Shown here piece after piece: positions 15,393 through 24,106 of a DNA stretch of 64,000 bases (position 1 is the stretch's first letter; each line of letters starts with the position of its first letter). The stretch is from contig CAVQUX010000025.1 of NCBI GenBank assembly GCA_963716925.1, positions 938,694 through 1,002,693 of the forward strand, read 5' to 3'. Made by a program: the position numbers and the translations under genes. The DNA is from DAISKN01 sp963716925. GTDB taxonomy: Bacteria; Acidobacteriota; Vicinamibacteria; Marinacidobacterales; SMYC01. The notes beneath the pieces were generated by a model that saw only the letters and a program-made list of their open reading frames with translations, did not search any database and was not told the origin of the DNA.

Positions 15393-16979
15393 ATGCTCTA
15401 CCCCAAATTCTGTCAGGAGGCTTTCTGGAATTTGGGCCGCTCGGCGAGGTACTTCCTGCGCCGCAGCGCGATCATGCCCCCGCTGGGACTACTCAGTGTT
15501 GCCAGTGAACTGCCCGGTGACTTTCAGGTCCGTTTGATCGACCGCAACATCTCCGAGGAATCCGACGCGGACTGGGAGTGGGCCGATGTGGTCTTCCTCA
15601 GCCTGATGCTCGCCCAACGCGAAGACTACCGGGTCTGCGTCTCCAACGCTCGAATTCATCGGAAACCCATCGCCGTAGGGGGCCCTTTTACCCACGCGAT
15701 GCCGGAGGTCGCCACCGCGGATGCCGACTGGGTCTGTTTCGGCGAGGCGGAAACCATCATGGAGGAGTTGGTCAGCGATCTGCGTGCTGACCGCCGCGGG
15801 AAACAGTATCAGGGAGGCAACAGCACCAATATGGAGTCGGTCAAGATCCCGCGGTCCGAGATCTTGCGGGACGTGAACGACTACGCTCACATGGCGATCC
15901 AGTTTTCCCGTGGCTGTCCTTTCGCCTGCGAGTTCTGCGACATTATCGAAATTTACGGGCGGGTGCCACGCACCAAAGCGCCGGCGCAGATCCTGGCCGA
16001 GCTGACCAACCTCAGGAAGCTCGGCTTTCACGGCTATGTCTACCTGGTGGACGACAATTTCATCGCGAACAAGAAAAAAGCCAAGGCGATGCTGAAGGAA
16101 CTCTGTGTCTGGAATCGCGACAACGGATATCCCTTCCGGTTTCACACCGAAGCGTCGATCAACCTTGCCGACGACGACGAAATGCTGGAACTGATGTCCG
16201 AAGCCAACTTCATCAACGTCTTCATCGGGATTGAAACGCCGGACCCGGAACTGCTCAGAACCACGCAAAAAAAGCAGAACATCCACGGAGACATGTTAGA
16301 ACAACTGCGAAGAGTCCGGGAGCATGGAATTCACGTCACCGCGGGATTCATCATCGGGTTCGATGGTGAACGGCGGGGCGTCTTCGAGATGCAGAGGTCG
16401 TTCATCCAGGCCTCCGGTGTGGGCACGGCGATGATGGGCCTGTTGCAAGCGCTCCCTCAAACGCAGCTCTCCCGGCGCTTGAAAGCCGAGGGGCGTCTGC
16501 TGGAAGAACTGAGCGTGTCTCTGGTCTCCACCGTCGAAGGGCTCAATTTCGTCCCCAAGGGCGAGATGACGAAACGGGAGTACCTGGCGCGTTACCGCGA
16601 GCTGGTGACGCAGGTGTATGAGCCGAAGGCGTTTTTCGAAAGGATTCTTCCCGCCCTTTTGACCCTCCGCATCAAAGTGCCGCTTCGTGCCCTCTTCGAA
16701 GTATCGCGGTGTTATTCTCCGCTCGCCGTTCCCAGGTTGATTTATCAGCTGGGCGTCAAGGCCAAAGGCGTGAGGTTGCAGTTCTGGAAAGCCGCTCTCC
16801 AGCTGCTGTGGAAGAATCCTCTCGCCCTCGAGGCCTTCGTCTGGGAGTGCTACTGCTTCCATCATCTGAGCCGGCACGTCGACTACGTCCAACGGGAAAT
16901 GGCGCGTTATCTCTCGTCGCCTTCCCCCGATGACGTACTGGATGAAGTGGTTGCGGCCGACGGGAACCGGGCAGCCTAG
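15393..16979 (+). CDS. B12-binding radical SAM protein with DUF4070-like C-terminus
   Basis: About 528 residues from ATG 15393. An N-terminal cobalamin-binding Rossmann segment (PPLGLLSVASELPGDFQVRL ... PIAVGGPFTHAMPE) precedes the radical SAM core with CPFACEFC (Cys175, 179, 182), which binds the 4Fe-4S cluster and SAM. The C-terminal third (EPKAFFERILP onward) resembles DUF4070. Such enzymes include methylases and cyclisation or C-C bond-forming enzymes acting on lipids and polyketides. Homologues usually begin MNILMLYP; here that stretch reads INILMLYP, with a strong GGAGG placed for the ATC at 15381 rather than for the ATG (see findings). Confidence 0.85.
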   Translation: MLYPKFCQEAFWNLGRSARYFLRRSAIMPPLGLLSVASELPGDFQVRLIDRNISEESDADWEWADVVFLSLMLAQREDYRVCVSNARIHRKPIAVGGPFTHAMPEVATADADWVCFGEAETIMEELVSDLRADRRGKQYQGGNSTNMESVKIPRSEILRDVNDYAHMAIQFSRGCPFACEFCDIIEIYGRVPRTKAPAQILAELTNLRKLGFHGYVYLVDDNFIANKKKAKAMLKELCVWNRDNGYPFRFHTEASINLADDDEMLELMSEANFINVFIGIETPDPELLRTTQKKQNIHGDMLEQLRRVREHGIHVTAGFIIGFDGERRGVFEMQRSFIQASGVGTAMMGLLQALPQTQLSRRLKAEGRLLEELSVSLVSTVEGLNFVPKGEMTKREYLARYRELVTQVYEPKAFFERILPALLTLRIKVPLRALFEVSRCYSPLAVPRLIYQLGVKAKGVRLQFWKAALQLLWKNPLALEAFVWECYCFHHLSRHVDYVQREMARYLSSPSPDDVLDEVVAADGNRAA

Positions 16980-17010
16980 CCGGCTGCTGAAGAATGTATT
17001 CGCAGTCCGC

Positions 17011-17093
17011 GCGAGCGGAGCGTTCGCCTTCGCGCTGCGCGCTTCGGCGAAACCGCGCCGTAGCCCGAAGGGCGGAGGCGGGAGCCCGGCCCG
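17011..17093 (+). repeat. Inverted repeat copy 1 (palindromic 83-bp element)
   Basis: This is the reverse complement of 18519-18601 with few differences. Within it TTCGCC pairs with GGCGAA around GCGC/GCGC, and CCC pairs with GGG in a second small hairpin, so it resembles bacterial REP-type palindromic units. Weaker similarity extends to about 17155 (GGCACTGATGC). It lies between the radical SAM and desaturase genes in a 296-base gap with no other feature. Confidence 0.75.
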
Positions 17094-17275
17094 CCAGGAG
17101 GGAATGCTTCGCCCTCATCTTGGGGCCGCGGGGGTGAGCTCCCGGGGCACTGATGCACCAGGTACGCTCCCCGCTCTGCAGGCCTCGCTCGAACCTCCAG
17201 TAAAGCTCGGAACGCTCTCCAACCGGGCTTCCTGGCAGAGCTGGCCACCGGTTTGATATCGAACGGCGCCTTCCG

Positions 17276-18343
17276 ATGATCAGCGCCGACGTGCTTTCGT
17301 TGAAAGCCAAGATACGGGCCGATCTGCCTCCAGAGGCCTTCGAGCCACAACCGTACCAGGCGTTGTGGGCGATTCCCCTTGTTGCGGTCATCGTTGCTGG
17401 ATCGGCGCTCGTCATCGCCGTGCGGATTCCTTGGTACCTGGCCCTGCTGGTGGCGATAGGGATCGGAAATTCCTACGCAATATTCGCCTTCCTGGCGCAC
17501 GAGGTCCTGCACGGCAACGTCGTACGTTCTCACCATCTGGAGAACCTCATCGGCTACTGCGCCTTCTTCATCTTCCTGCTGTCGCCTGGCTTTTGGCGAG
17601 TGGGCCATGTGGCGGTGCACCACAGGAACACCAATCAACCGCTGAGAGATCCCGAGACGGTTCACGTCAGTCAATTTCAGCGTTCAAAGATGCTCTCGTC
17701 CATCAAGAAGTTCTATCCATCGCGCTCGTGGGAGAATCTGGCCTTCCTGTTCGTTGGCGTCACGGTATCGTATCAACTGAACCTCTGGGTTCACTGGCAC
17801 CATTTCGAAACACTGCGAATTCTGAAAAGGCGGAGAGAGATCGTCATCAGTTCGATCGAGCTCGCGCTCTGGATATTCTTTGCGCTGAGTATCGGATGGA
17901 GGGGCGCGCTGTTCGCCATCGTCATTCCCATGCTCGTCGCCAACTTCGTTTCCATGACCTACGTGGTGACGAACCATTTTCTGAACAGGCAGGTCGAGGT
18001 GGACGATCCGCTGGTTCATTCGTTGAGCTTGACCAAGCCCAGATGGTTGGAAAGACTCTATTTCAATTTCAGCTATCACATCGAGCATCATCTCTTTCCG
18101 GAAATGAACGCAAAGTTTGCCCCTTTGGTCAGAAAGAGCCTCATGAAACACGCTCGAGACAAGTACATTTCCGCTCCCCATTGGAAAGCGTTCTGGGCCT
18201 ATCTCAGACTGCCCCATGTGTATCGAGATGAAGAGACTCTGGTGAACCCTTCTACCGGCCGCATAGTGAAGATCAAGGACGTGGTGGCCTGGTTGCTGAA
18301 TGAAGGACCCTTTCCGGAACAGGCTGCGGAAAAAGGAATTTAG
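17276..18343 (+). CDS. Membrane fatty acid desaturase/hydroxylase
   Basis: A 355-residue integral membrane protein with the three His boxes of the FA_desaturase family: HEVLH (residues 75-79), HVAVHH (111-116) and HIEHH (268-272), plus TNHF before the last box. These bind a di-iron centre that removes hydrogen from, or hydroxylates, an acyl chain at the membrane. Hydrophobic segments at 31-50, 54-72, 93-105 and 192-232 fit the family topology. ATG 17276 lacks a strong ribosome-binding site. It sits between two inverted palindromic repeats, and its base composition looks somewhat lower in GC than the flanking genes. Confidence 0.88.
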   Translation: MISADVLSLKAKIRADLPPEAFEPQPYQALWAIPLVAVIVAGSALVIAVRIPWYLALLVAIGIGNSYAIFAFLAHEVLHGNVVRSHHLENLIGYCAFFIFLLSPGFWRVGHVAVHHRNTNQPLRDPETVHVSQFQRSKMLSSIKKFYPSRSWENLAFLFVGVTVSYQLNLWVHWHHFETLRILKRRREIVISSIELALWIFFALSIGWRGALFAIVIPMLVANFVSMTYVVTNHFLNRQVEVDDPLVHSLSLTKPRWLERLYFNFSYHIEHHLFPEMNAKFAPLVRKSLMKHARDKYISAPHWKAFWAYLRLPHVYRDEETLVNPSTGRIVKIKDVVAWLLNEGPFPEQAAEKGI

Positions 18344-18518
18344 GGAACTGCAAGTTCTCTTTCGTCCGCCTTATCTGACTTTACGTACTACGGGACGACG
18401 GTACGCGTCCGGTTCCCGCACATCGCGGCGCGGTGCCGATCCTCGAGGATGCCTCCTCTCTAGGGAGCGCATCAGTGCCGCGGGGTCCCCGTTGGCCCGG
18501 CGACGTCCACGGCCCATT

Positions 18519-18601
18519 CGGGCCAGGCTGCCGCCTCCGCCCTTCGGGCTACGGCGCGGTTTCGCCGAAGCGCGCAGCGCGAAGGCGAACACTCCGCTCG
18601 C
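18519..18601 (-). repeat. Inverted repeat copy 2 (palindromic 83-bp element)
   Basis: This is the reverse complement of 17011-17093. Further similarity (GCATCAGTGCC at 18469-18479) matches the far end of copy 1. The two copies flank the desaturase gene, about 1.4 kb apart, in opposite orientation. The rest of the 289-base gap between the desaturase stop and the next gene shows no other feature. Confidence 0.75.
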
Positions 18602-18632
18602 TTCGGTTGGAGACGCTTCTTTCCGCGAGCCG

Positions 18633-19532
18633 CTAGGGATCCATCGTCATGTATTCCGCGAAACTCTCGCGAAAGGTCTTCGTCGGTCCCGGAAATATCT
18701 CCCGGATCTCCGACTCCCCGCACACCATATCCACCTGCATGTTGGCGATCGCCTCGAGAAGGATGCCCGCTCTTTTTAGGCCCACCTTCTGGCCGAAGGA
18801 CAGACACCCCCGGACGACGCCTAGCGGGAGGTTCACCGTCGGACGGCTTCGTCCCAAGGCCTGCGCCATCTGGTCCACCATCGCCCCATAGGTCAACCGA
18901 TCCGGCCCTCCCCCATCGAAAGTCTTTCCTACGGTGCGCGGCTCGTCCAGGCAGCGGGTGAGGTACGACAGGACTTCGGAGAGGGCGATCGGTTGGTGCA
19001 GAGCGTTGCGATTGCCGGGGAGGGGAACCAGCGGGAACCTCGTCACCAGGGACAGCAGGGTCTCGAACCCCTTGCTGCCCCGACCGATGACGAACCCCGT
19101 GCGCAGGATGGTGAAATCCAACCCGCTCCCGCGGATCAGCTCCTCGGTGAGCCAGCGACTGGCCAGAAGCCGGCTGGTGGCAGAGGCCGTCGCCCCCAGG
19201 ATACTGACGTAGACGAACCGTCGAGCGCCGTTCTCGACGCAGGCGTGCAAGAGATTCCTGGCGCCCTGTTGATCGATAGCCTCGAGCGTAGGCCCCTTAG
19301 GGTCTGACTCGAACCCGTGCACGAGATGATAAACCGCCCAGACCCCTTCGGTTGCCTTCTCGAGGGAACGTGGCTCGAGCACGTCGCCGAGGATGGCCTC
19401 CGCCCCGAAGCCTTCCAGCTTCGCCTTGTCCGTGAGCTTGCGCACCAGACAGCGGACCCCCTCTTTTCTTTCCAAGACCGCCCGTGCGACGTGCCTGCCG
19501 AGAAAACCCCCGGCGCCGGTGACCAGTACCAA
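18633..19532 (-). CDS. NAD(P)-binding Rossmann (NmrA/NDUFA9-like) protein
   Basis: A 299-residue atypical SDR. VLVTGAGGFLGRHVARAVL gives the TGxxGxxG cofactor motif at the N-terminus, followed by RCLVRK, AILGDVLEP and VYHLVHG, which mark NDUFA9/YfcH-like proteins rather than classical SDRs. No YxxxK catalytic pair is evident, so it may bind the cofactor without acting as a dehydrogenase, or reduce a quinone-like or lipid substrate. TTG 19532 is the likely start (AGGA and GAGAG upstream). It appears to be the last gene of the minus-strand biosynthetic operon, 36 bases after the methyltransferase. Confidence 0.78.
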   Translation of the reverse strand: MVLVTGAGGFLGRHVARAVLERKEGVRCLVRKLTDKAKLEGFGAEAILGDVLEPRSLEKATEGVWAVYHLVHGFESDPKGPTLEAIDQQGARNLLHACVENGARRFVYVSILGATASATSRLLASRWLTEELIRGSGLDFTILRTGFVIGRGSKGFETLLSLVTRFPLVPLPGNRNALHQPIALSEVLSYLTRCLDEPRTVGKTFDGGGPDRLTYGAMVDQMAQALGRSRPTVNLPLGVVRGCLSFGQKVGLKRAGILLEAIANMQVDMVCGESEIREIFPGPTKTFRESFAEYMTMDP

Positions 19533-19568
19533 ATCAGCGCTCTCTCGCTTTCCTAGGCGGCCCGCTCT

Positions 19569-20051
19569 TCAGAGCCCCCGCGGCACCGTCTTCTCGTACT
19601 CTTCATAGCTCTTGCCGAACCTTTTCTTGAGCTCGGGTTCCTCCACGTAGACCAGATACAGGTGATACACGATCGTCGCGACGATCAGGTACGAGAAAAG
19701 GACGGGAGAGCCGAGATACAGCGCCTCACCGAGGAGCATCGCCAACACGCCGACGACGATCGGGTTGCGTACGTACCGGTAGGGGCCGCTCACCACCAGC
19801 GCTCGGGGCGGGTCCAGGGGAAGGGCCGTTCCCCGGCCCTGGAAGACAAAAAGCCACAGGCACCAGTAGTCGAGAGCCGCCCCTGCGAGGAAGAACAGAA
19901 TGCCCAAATATCGAAGCACACCGGGCAGCGTCCATGGTACATAGGCGTCCAGGGGACGCAAGAGCATGGGCAGAAGCCCCACGAACACCCCGAGAAAGAG
20001 GAGCCCGAACAGGTGTCCCTTGATCAGAATCGACGTGGTCTCCCGCATCAT
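19569..20051 (-). CDS. Isoprenylcysteine carboxyl methyltransferase-like (ICMT/PEMT) membrane protein
   Basis: A 160-residue membrane protein with four or five hydrophobic helices and the ICMT/PEMT hallmark RALVVSGPYRYVRNPIVVG, followed by EEPELKKRFGKSYEEYEKTVPR. The His-x-x-x-Asn-Pro pattern of many members is here YRYVRNP. Such proteins methylate lipid-linked or small hydrophobic acids and phenols using SAM; many bacterial members are uncharacterised. ATG 20051 follows GGGGA. It lies in the biosynthetic operon and could be a tailoring O-methyltransferase, which is inference. Confidence 0.8.
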   Translation of the reverse strand: MMRETTSILIKGHLFGLLFLGVFVGLLPMLLRPLDAYVPWTLPGVLRYLGILFFLAGAALDYWCLWLFVFQGRGTALPLDPPRALVVSGPYRYVRNPIVVGVLAMLLGEALYLGSPVLFSYLIVATIVYHLYLVYVEEPELKKRFGKSYEEYEKTVPRGL

Positions 20052-20104
20052 CGAAGTCCCCAATTCCCGGATTCGCCGCGACGATACCGCATCCTCATCC
20101 GCAT

Positions 20105-21013
20105 CTACAGGTAGTGGTCAGGTGCTTTTTTCAACGTTGGCCATTGCTCGGAATCGTGGCCGGTGATGATCAGCGCATCCGGGTGAAGTTCAGCGAACAA
20201 CTTCACTTTCTCGAGCGTGCTCATCACCAGGCGCCCCCTGAAATGCAGAATTCCCGGAACGACGAGCTCTCGATAGCTTCGCTCGGTATAAGCGGCATCC
20301 ACGGCGAGAAGCACCGTCCGGGATCGCAGCCGCAGCAACACCGACTGGTGTCCAACGGTATGTCCCGGCGTGGGGACGATCACCACGGTTCCGTCGTCGA
20401 ACAAATCGTAGCCGTGAGTAAACGGGTGGATCGATTCGATGGGCTCCTGAGGAACTTCCTGATAGTCGTAGGGAAAGCTGAACTGTCGGCGGTTGTATCC
20501 ATTCAGGAAGCCCAAGAAACTTCGCGCCGCTTCCCATTCTCCCCGGCCGACCAGGATGGTCGCCCGGGGGAAGTGCTCGACAGCGCTGGCATGGTCGGTA
20601 TGCAGGTGAGACATGATCAGGTACTTCACTTGATCGATTGAGTACCCCAACCGCTCTATCTGAGTCTTGACGTCGGCGCCCTTGGGAACGCGGAATCCGC
20701 GGGCAATGCTGGTCATGAACCGCCCGATGTTCTTGACCGGATCGGTTTGACAGATTTCGTGGAACCCCGTGTCAACGACAACCAGCTCGCTGTCGCGAGC
20801 GATGAGGTAGGCGACCACCGGAATCCAGACTTTGTCTTCGTCCGCTTTGAACCAACCCGTCGCGGGAGGTATCAGGTGGAATCCTTCCTCCTTGTGGATG
20901 AGAGCCTTCGCCACTTGAACCCATCCCGACTCGAGGAGGTAGAGCTTGACGCTGGGCTCTCCTCTGGGGTTCTTCCCCTCCCCTCTCTGAAAGACGCGGA
21001 GCCGGCTTCCCAT
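20105..21013 (-). CDS. Metallo-beta-lactamase-fold hydrolase, AiiA lactonase-like
   Basis: A 302-residue MBL-fold protein with the zinc motif SHLHTDHA, the Asp-containing VVVDTGFHE, later His in PTPGHTVGHQS, the bridging Asp in LLAVDAAYTE, and the last His in IITGHDSEQW. This pattern, including GHTxGHQS and DAxYT, matches the AHL lactonase AiiA group, which opens homoserine lactones. In this operon an alternative role is cyclase or thioesterase for a polyketide ester, since type II PKS clusters use MBL-fold enzymes that way. AGGAG stands upstream of ATG 21013. Confidence 0.85.
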   Translation of the reverse strand: MGSRLRVFQRGEGKNPRGEPSVKLYLLESGWVQVAKALIHKEEGFHLIPPATGWFKADEDKVWIPVVAYLIARDSELVVVDTGFHEICQTDPVKNIGRFMTSIARGFRVPKGADVKTQIERLGYSIDQVKYLIMSHLHTDHASAVEHFPRATILVGRGEWEAARSFLGFLNGYNRRQFSFPYDYQEVPQEPIESIHPFTHGYDLFDDGTVVIVPTPGHTVGHQSVLLRLRSRTVLLAVDAAYTERSYRELVVPGILHFRGRLVMSTLEKVKLFAELHPDALIITGHDSEQWPTLKKAPDHYL

Positions 21014-21122
21014 CCACTCTCCTCAGGCAACTCTCATGGCCTACCCGAACGCTCCCTCTCCTCGGAGGCGGCGATACGCGAGGCGCGGTCCCTCGACTCG
21101 CGGAGTCATCGGGTCAGTCCAC

Positions 21123-22172
21123 TCATGAAAGGCTGCGGGCCTCGTCGTGCTTTCCGGAAAGACGATCGGGCAAGTAGCCTTCCTTCCGCAGCCACGCTTC
21201 GGTCGATCGCATCGCTTCCTCGAGCGAGACCCGGGGCGTATATCCCAGTTGCTCTCGGGCCTTGGTCGTGCTCAGGGTGGCTCGGAAGATCGTCAACGTA
21301 CGAATCGTCGTTCTGGTAAACGCCGGACGCCGACCGGTGAGGTGTGCGCCGCCTTCCAGCATCAGGGCTCCCAGCCACGCCAGCGGTTTGGGAACCGACA
21401 AGAACGAGCGTCCGCCCATCATCCGCGCGTAAGTTTCGAAGAGGTCTTTGAAAGTCGAGTGCTGATCGCAAATGATGAACGCCTCACCCACGGCCCCTTG
21501 GTGCTTGCTCGCCAGGAGGATTCCGTCCACCAGGTTATCGATATAGACGAGAATGCAATGGCCCCGGCCCCCACTGACCAGGACTCTCATGCCGGCCCGA
21601 ATCATCTCCACCGGGCGGATGCTATAGAACCAGGCATGGGGACCGTAGACCATTCCCGGCTGGATGACCACTACGGGCAGGCCCCGCTCGCGGTGGTAGC
21701 GAAAGGCCAGCTGTTCCGCCTCGAGCTTGGTATCGCAGTAGAGATCCCCGCTTACACGACGCGGCGCTGACTCGTCGGTACCCGGTCCGGCATCGAACCC
21801 GTAGACGCCGATGGTGCTGAGGTGCACGAAGCGCCCTACGCCCGCCGCCAGGCCCGCATCCAGCATGTGCCTCGTTCCCTGGACATTCTCCTCGTAGAAC
21901 TCCTTCGGTGTACCCCAATCGCTCACCCTGGCAGCGCAGTGGAAAACGATTTGGCAGCCCTCGACGGCAGCCCTCAGCGAGTCGGGCCGGGTGAGATCGC
22001 CCACGACGACATCGACGCCGGCACTCCGGAGCCGATCGGCCTTCGCCGGGTTCCGCACCAAGCCCCGTACCAAGACCCCTTCCTTCGAAGCCAGGCGCTC
22101 GGCCAAGCGCCCGCCGATGCATCCGGTCGCTCCGGTCACCAGCGCTTTCTTGCCCCGAAGCTCCAACGCCAT
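21123..22172 (-). CDS. Extended SDR, 3-beta-HSD/NSDHL-like oxidoreductase
   Basis: A 349-residue extended short-chain dehydrogenase. KKALVTGATGCIGGRLAERL gives TGxxGxxG, followed by GDLTRPDSL and VFHCAARVSDWG; the catalytic pair is YCDTK, with STIGVYG supplying the Ser/Thr. These features mark the 3-beta-hydroxysteroid dehydrogenase branch, which includes OleD-like beta-hydroxy or beta-keto reductases acting on long lipids. ATG 22172 has GGAGG only two bases before it, unusually close. It probably reduces or oxidises a carbinol on the cluster product. Confidence 0.85.
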   Translation of the reverse strand: MALELRGKKALVTGATGCIGGRLAERLASKEGVLVRGLVRNPAKADRLRSAGVDVVVGDLTRPDSLRAAVEGCQIVFHCAARVSDWGTPKEFYEENVQGTRHMLDAGLAAGVGRFVHLSTIGVYGFDAGPGTDESAPRRVSGDLYCDTKLEAEQLAFRYHRERGLPVVVIQPGMVYGPHAWFYSIRPVEMIRAGMRVLVSGGRGHCILVYIDNLVDGILLASKHQGAVGEAFIICDQHSTFKDLFETYARMMGGRSFLSVPKPLAWLGALMLEGGAHLTGRRPAFTRTTIRTLTIFRATLSTTKAREQLGYTPRVSLEEAMRSTEAWLRKEGYLPDRLSGKHDEARSLS

Positions 22173-22301
22173 TACCTCCGGGCACGCATTATATACAGTT
22201 GCCGCGGACCATGTTCCCAATCTCAAGCGTCGCAAAGAAGAAGGTCGGTGAGAGGTGGTGGCCGTCGGGCGACCCCGATTTCGCGCGACCGAAAGCCTCC
22301 G

Positions 22302-23642
22302 TTATCGGGCAGCAGGAGGGGAGGTTGGCCAAAGCCGGCGGAGGCGGGTCATCGCGCCGGTCCAAAGGTGCCTGAGAGAAGAGCCGGCCGCCTCAGCGAG
22401 ATCCGCGGAAGCGGCGATGGTGTTGACCACGGCACTGAACCCGGCGATGAAGCCCTTCCGCTCGAGATAAAAGCCATTGCTGAAATCCTGGAGTCTTCGG
22501 ACGACGCGGTCGTTTCCCCGGGTCCAACGCACGAGCTTCACGGCGACTCGGATCATCCACTCATGGCGAAGACCGCTATAGAAGCAATAGACCAGGTTCG
22601 CGATCGCGGAATGAAACTCGACCATCCGACGGTCGTAGTCTCTGAAGGCGCTGGCAGAAACGTCACCTCGGCGTAGACTCTCGTGGGCCGCTTGTGCGGC
22701 GAACTCCGCGCCGTGCATCCCGGCGTAGACTCCGGTGGAAAACACGGGATCCAGGAAGAAGGCCGCGTCTCCAACGAGAATGAAGCCGTCTCCGCTGTAT
22801 CGGGTGGAGTCGTAGGCCATCTCGCCCTGGCGGTACACGGGGGAGATTCGCACCGCATCCTTCATCCGTCGGGCGACTTTGGGGGAAGCGGCGATCATGG
22901 AGTTGAAGCGCTCCTCGAGAGGGCCCCGAGAGGGGATGAGGCCCTCACCGTTCACGACCACACCAACGCTCATGATGCCGCCCGCCAGCGGGATGAACCA
23001 GAACCAGCCGTCCTTGAAAAGCAGCGCACGGAAGTAGCCTTCAAACGGGGGATCGTCCCGTGGAACGCCTCGAAAGTGAGCGAATACCCCCTCGGTATTG
23101 ATCTTGGCGTCGGGAAGATGAAGATCGAATCGACGGGCGAGATACCGCGTCCGGCCGCTGGCATCGACCACCAGACGGGCCTGGCACCGTTGCTCGGCTT
23201 TGTTCTCTCTGACGAAGGAGATGGTTTGTACTTCTGGAGCGAAGCTCACATCGACCACGCGGCTTGGCTCTTCGACCTCCACCCCCTTTTCCCGCGCGTT
23301 CTCCAGGAGGATCTGGTCGAACTTGGCTCGCTCGACCTGGTAGGAGTAAGGACGTGGGTTGAAGGTATGCCCGTGGAAAAAGTGGAGATAGCACTCATTG
23401 TCCGCGCTCTCCGCAATGGCACCCAGCTTGAGGACGAACCCGCTTTCTTGAAGTTTGGAGGTGACCCCCAGGCGATCGGCGATGCGAAGGGTCTGGGGAT
23501 TGAGGGACTCACCGATGTGAAAGCGCGGGTAACGGGACATCTCGAAAAGGACCACTCGCCATCCCTGCTGTTGCAGGAGGGTCGCGATGGTGGCTCCTGC
23601 TGGGCCGCCTCCAATCACCGCCACGTCGTACAGCACCGTCAA
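22302..23642 (-). CDS. FAD-dependent oxidoreductase of the flavin halogenase type
   Basis: A 446-residue flavoprotein. GGGPAG (residues 11-16) binds FAD, and GDAAFFLDPVFSTG binds its ribityl chain. The flavin-halogenase motif WxWxIP is present as WFWFIP (213-218). A Lys in VLKLGA (Lys72) is placed like the catalytic Lys of carrier-protein-type halogenases. This could be a chlorinase or brominase for the polyketide, or a related monooxygenase or reductase in the same superfamily. It lies 24 bases after the SRPBCC gene in the operon. Partner flavin reductase not seen nearby. Confidence 0.75.
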   Translation of the reverse strand: MTVLYDVAVIGGGPAGATIATLLQQQGWRVVLFEMSRYPRFHIGESLNPQTLRIADRLGVTSKLQESGFVLKLGAIAESADNECYLHFFHGHTFNPRPYSYQVERAKFDQILLENAREKGVEVEEPSRVVDVSFAPEVQTISFVRENKAEQRCQARLVVDASGRTRYLARRFDLHLPDAKINTEGVFAHFRGVPRDDPPFEGYFRALLFKDGWFWFIPLAGGIMSVGVVVNGEGLIPSRGPLEERFNSMIAASPKVARRMKDAVRISPVYRQGEMAYDSTRYSGDGFILVGDAAFFLDPVFSTGVYAGMHGAEFAAQAAHESLRRGDVSASAFRDYDRRMVEFHSAIANLVYCFYSGLRHEWMIRVAVKLVRWTRGNDRVVRRLQDFSNGFYLERKGFIAGFSAVVNTIAASADLAEAAGSSLRHLWTGAMTRLRRLWPTSPPAAR

Positions 23643-23666
23643 CCTCGCCGGGGGCTCGGGTCCAAT

Positions 23667-24103
23667 TCAAGTCTCGGTAAAGACCTTGAATTTCCTCAAG
23701 CTGAACAAGAGTACCTTGTCTACAATCGGAGCAAGCAGGAAGCCGTCGATCACCTCCCGAGGATTCCCAACCTCATCGTGTAACGTATTTCCCAGTTCAG
23801 TATCACGCTGTCGAAGTCCGGTCTCAAACTGATGGAATCACTCCATTCTTTCGAAAAAATAGGAGGGTTCACGACGATATAGGAGAAAAACCTGTTCGCG
23901 TCCCACTGAACGATTCTTTCTCGAAACGATTGTCTGGTCATGAAGGTTACGATTCGTTCCGCGCCTATCTCCAACTTCTTTGAGAGAACGGTCACCCTCT
24001 TGATTCCATAGAACCAGGCCGGCATTTTTTCGAAATCAGTGACGCTATTCCAGGTCTGTTCGAGCCCACCATGAATCTCGATTTCCCTTCTAATGACCGC
24101 CAT
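23667..24103 (-). pseudogene. SRPBCC-family (polyketide cyclase-like) protein with one-base frameshift
   Basis: The first 117 codons (AVIRREIEIHGGLEQTWNSV ... ILNWEIRYTMRLGILGR) have the SRPBCC/START pattern and stop at 23750. The missing last helix is present one frame over, as VIDGFLLAPIVDKVLLF and on to a stop at 23667. Adding one base in the run near 23752-23758 restores a normal protein of about 145 residues. SRPBCC proteins bind hydrophobic ligands and include polyketide aromatases and cyclases, which would fit this operon. It may be a true frameshift or an assembly error. Confidence 0.75.
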
Positions 24104-24106
24104 GGA

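Noticed and set aside
20105..21013. Assigning quorum quenching to the AiiA-like protein
   Set aside because: The motifs fit the family, but the operon context favours a biosynthetic esterase or cyclase, and there is no quorum-sensing gene nearby.
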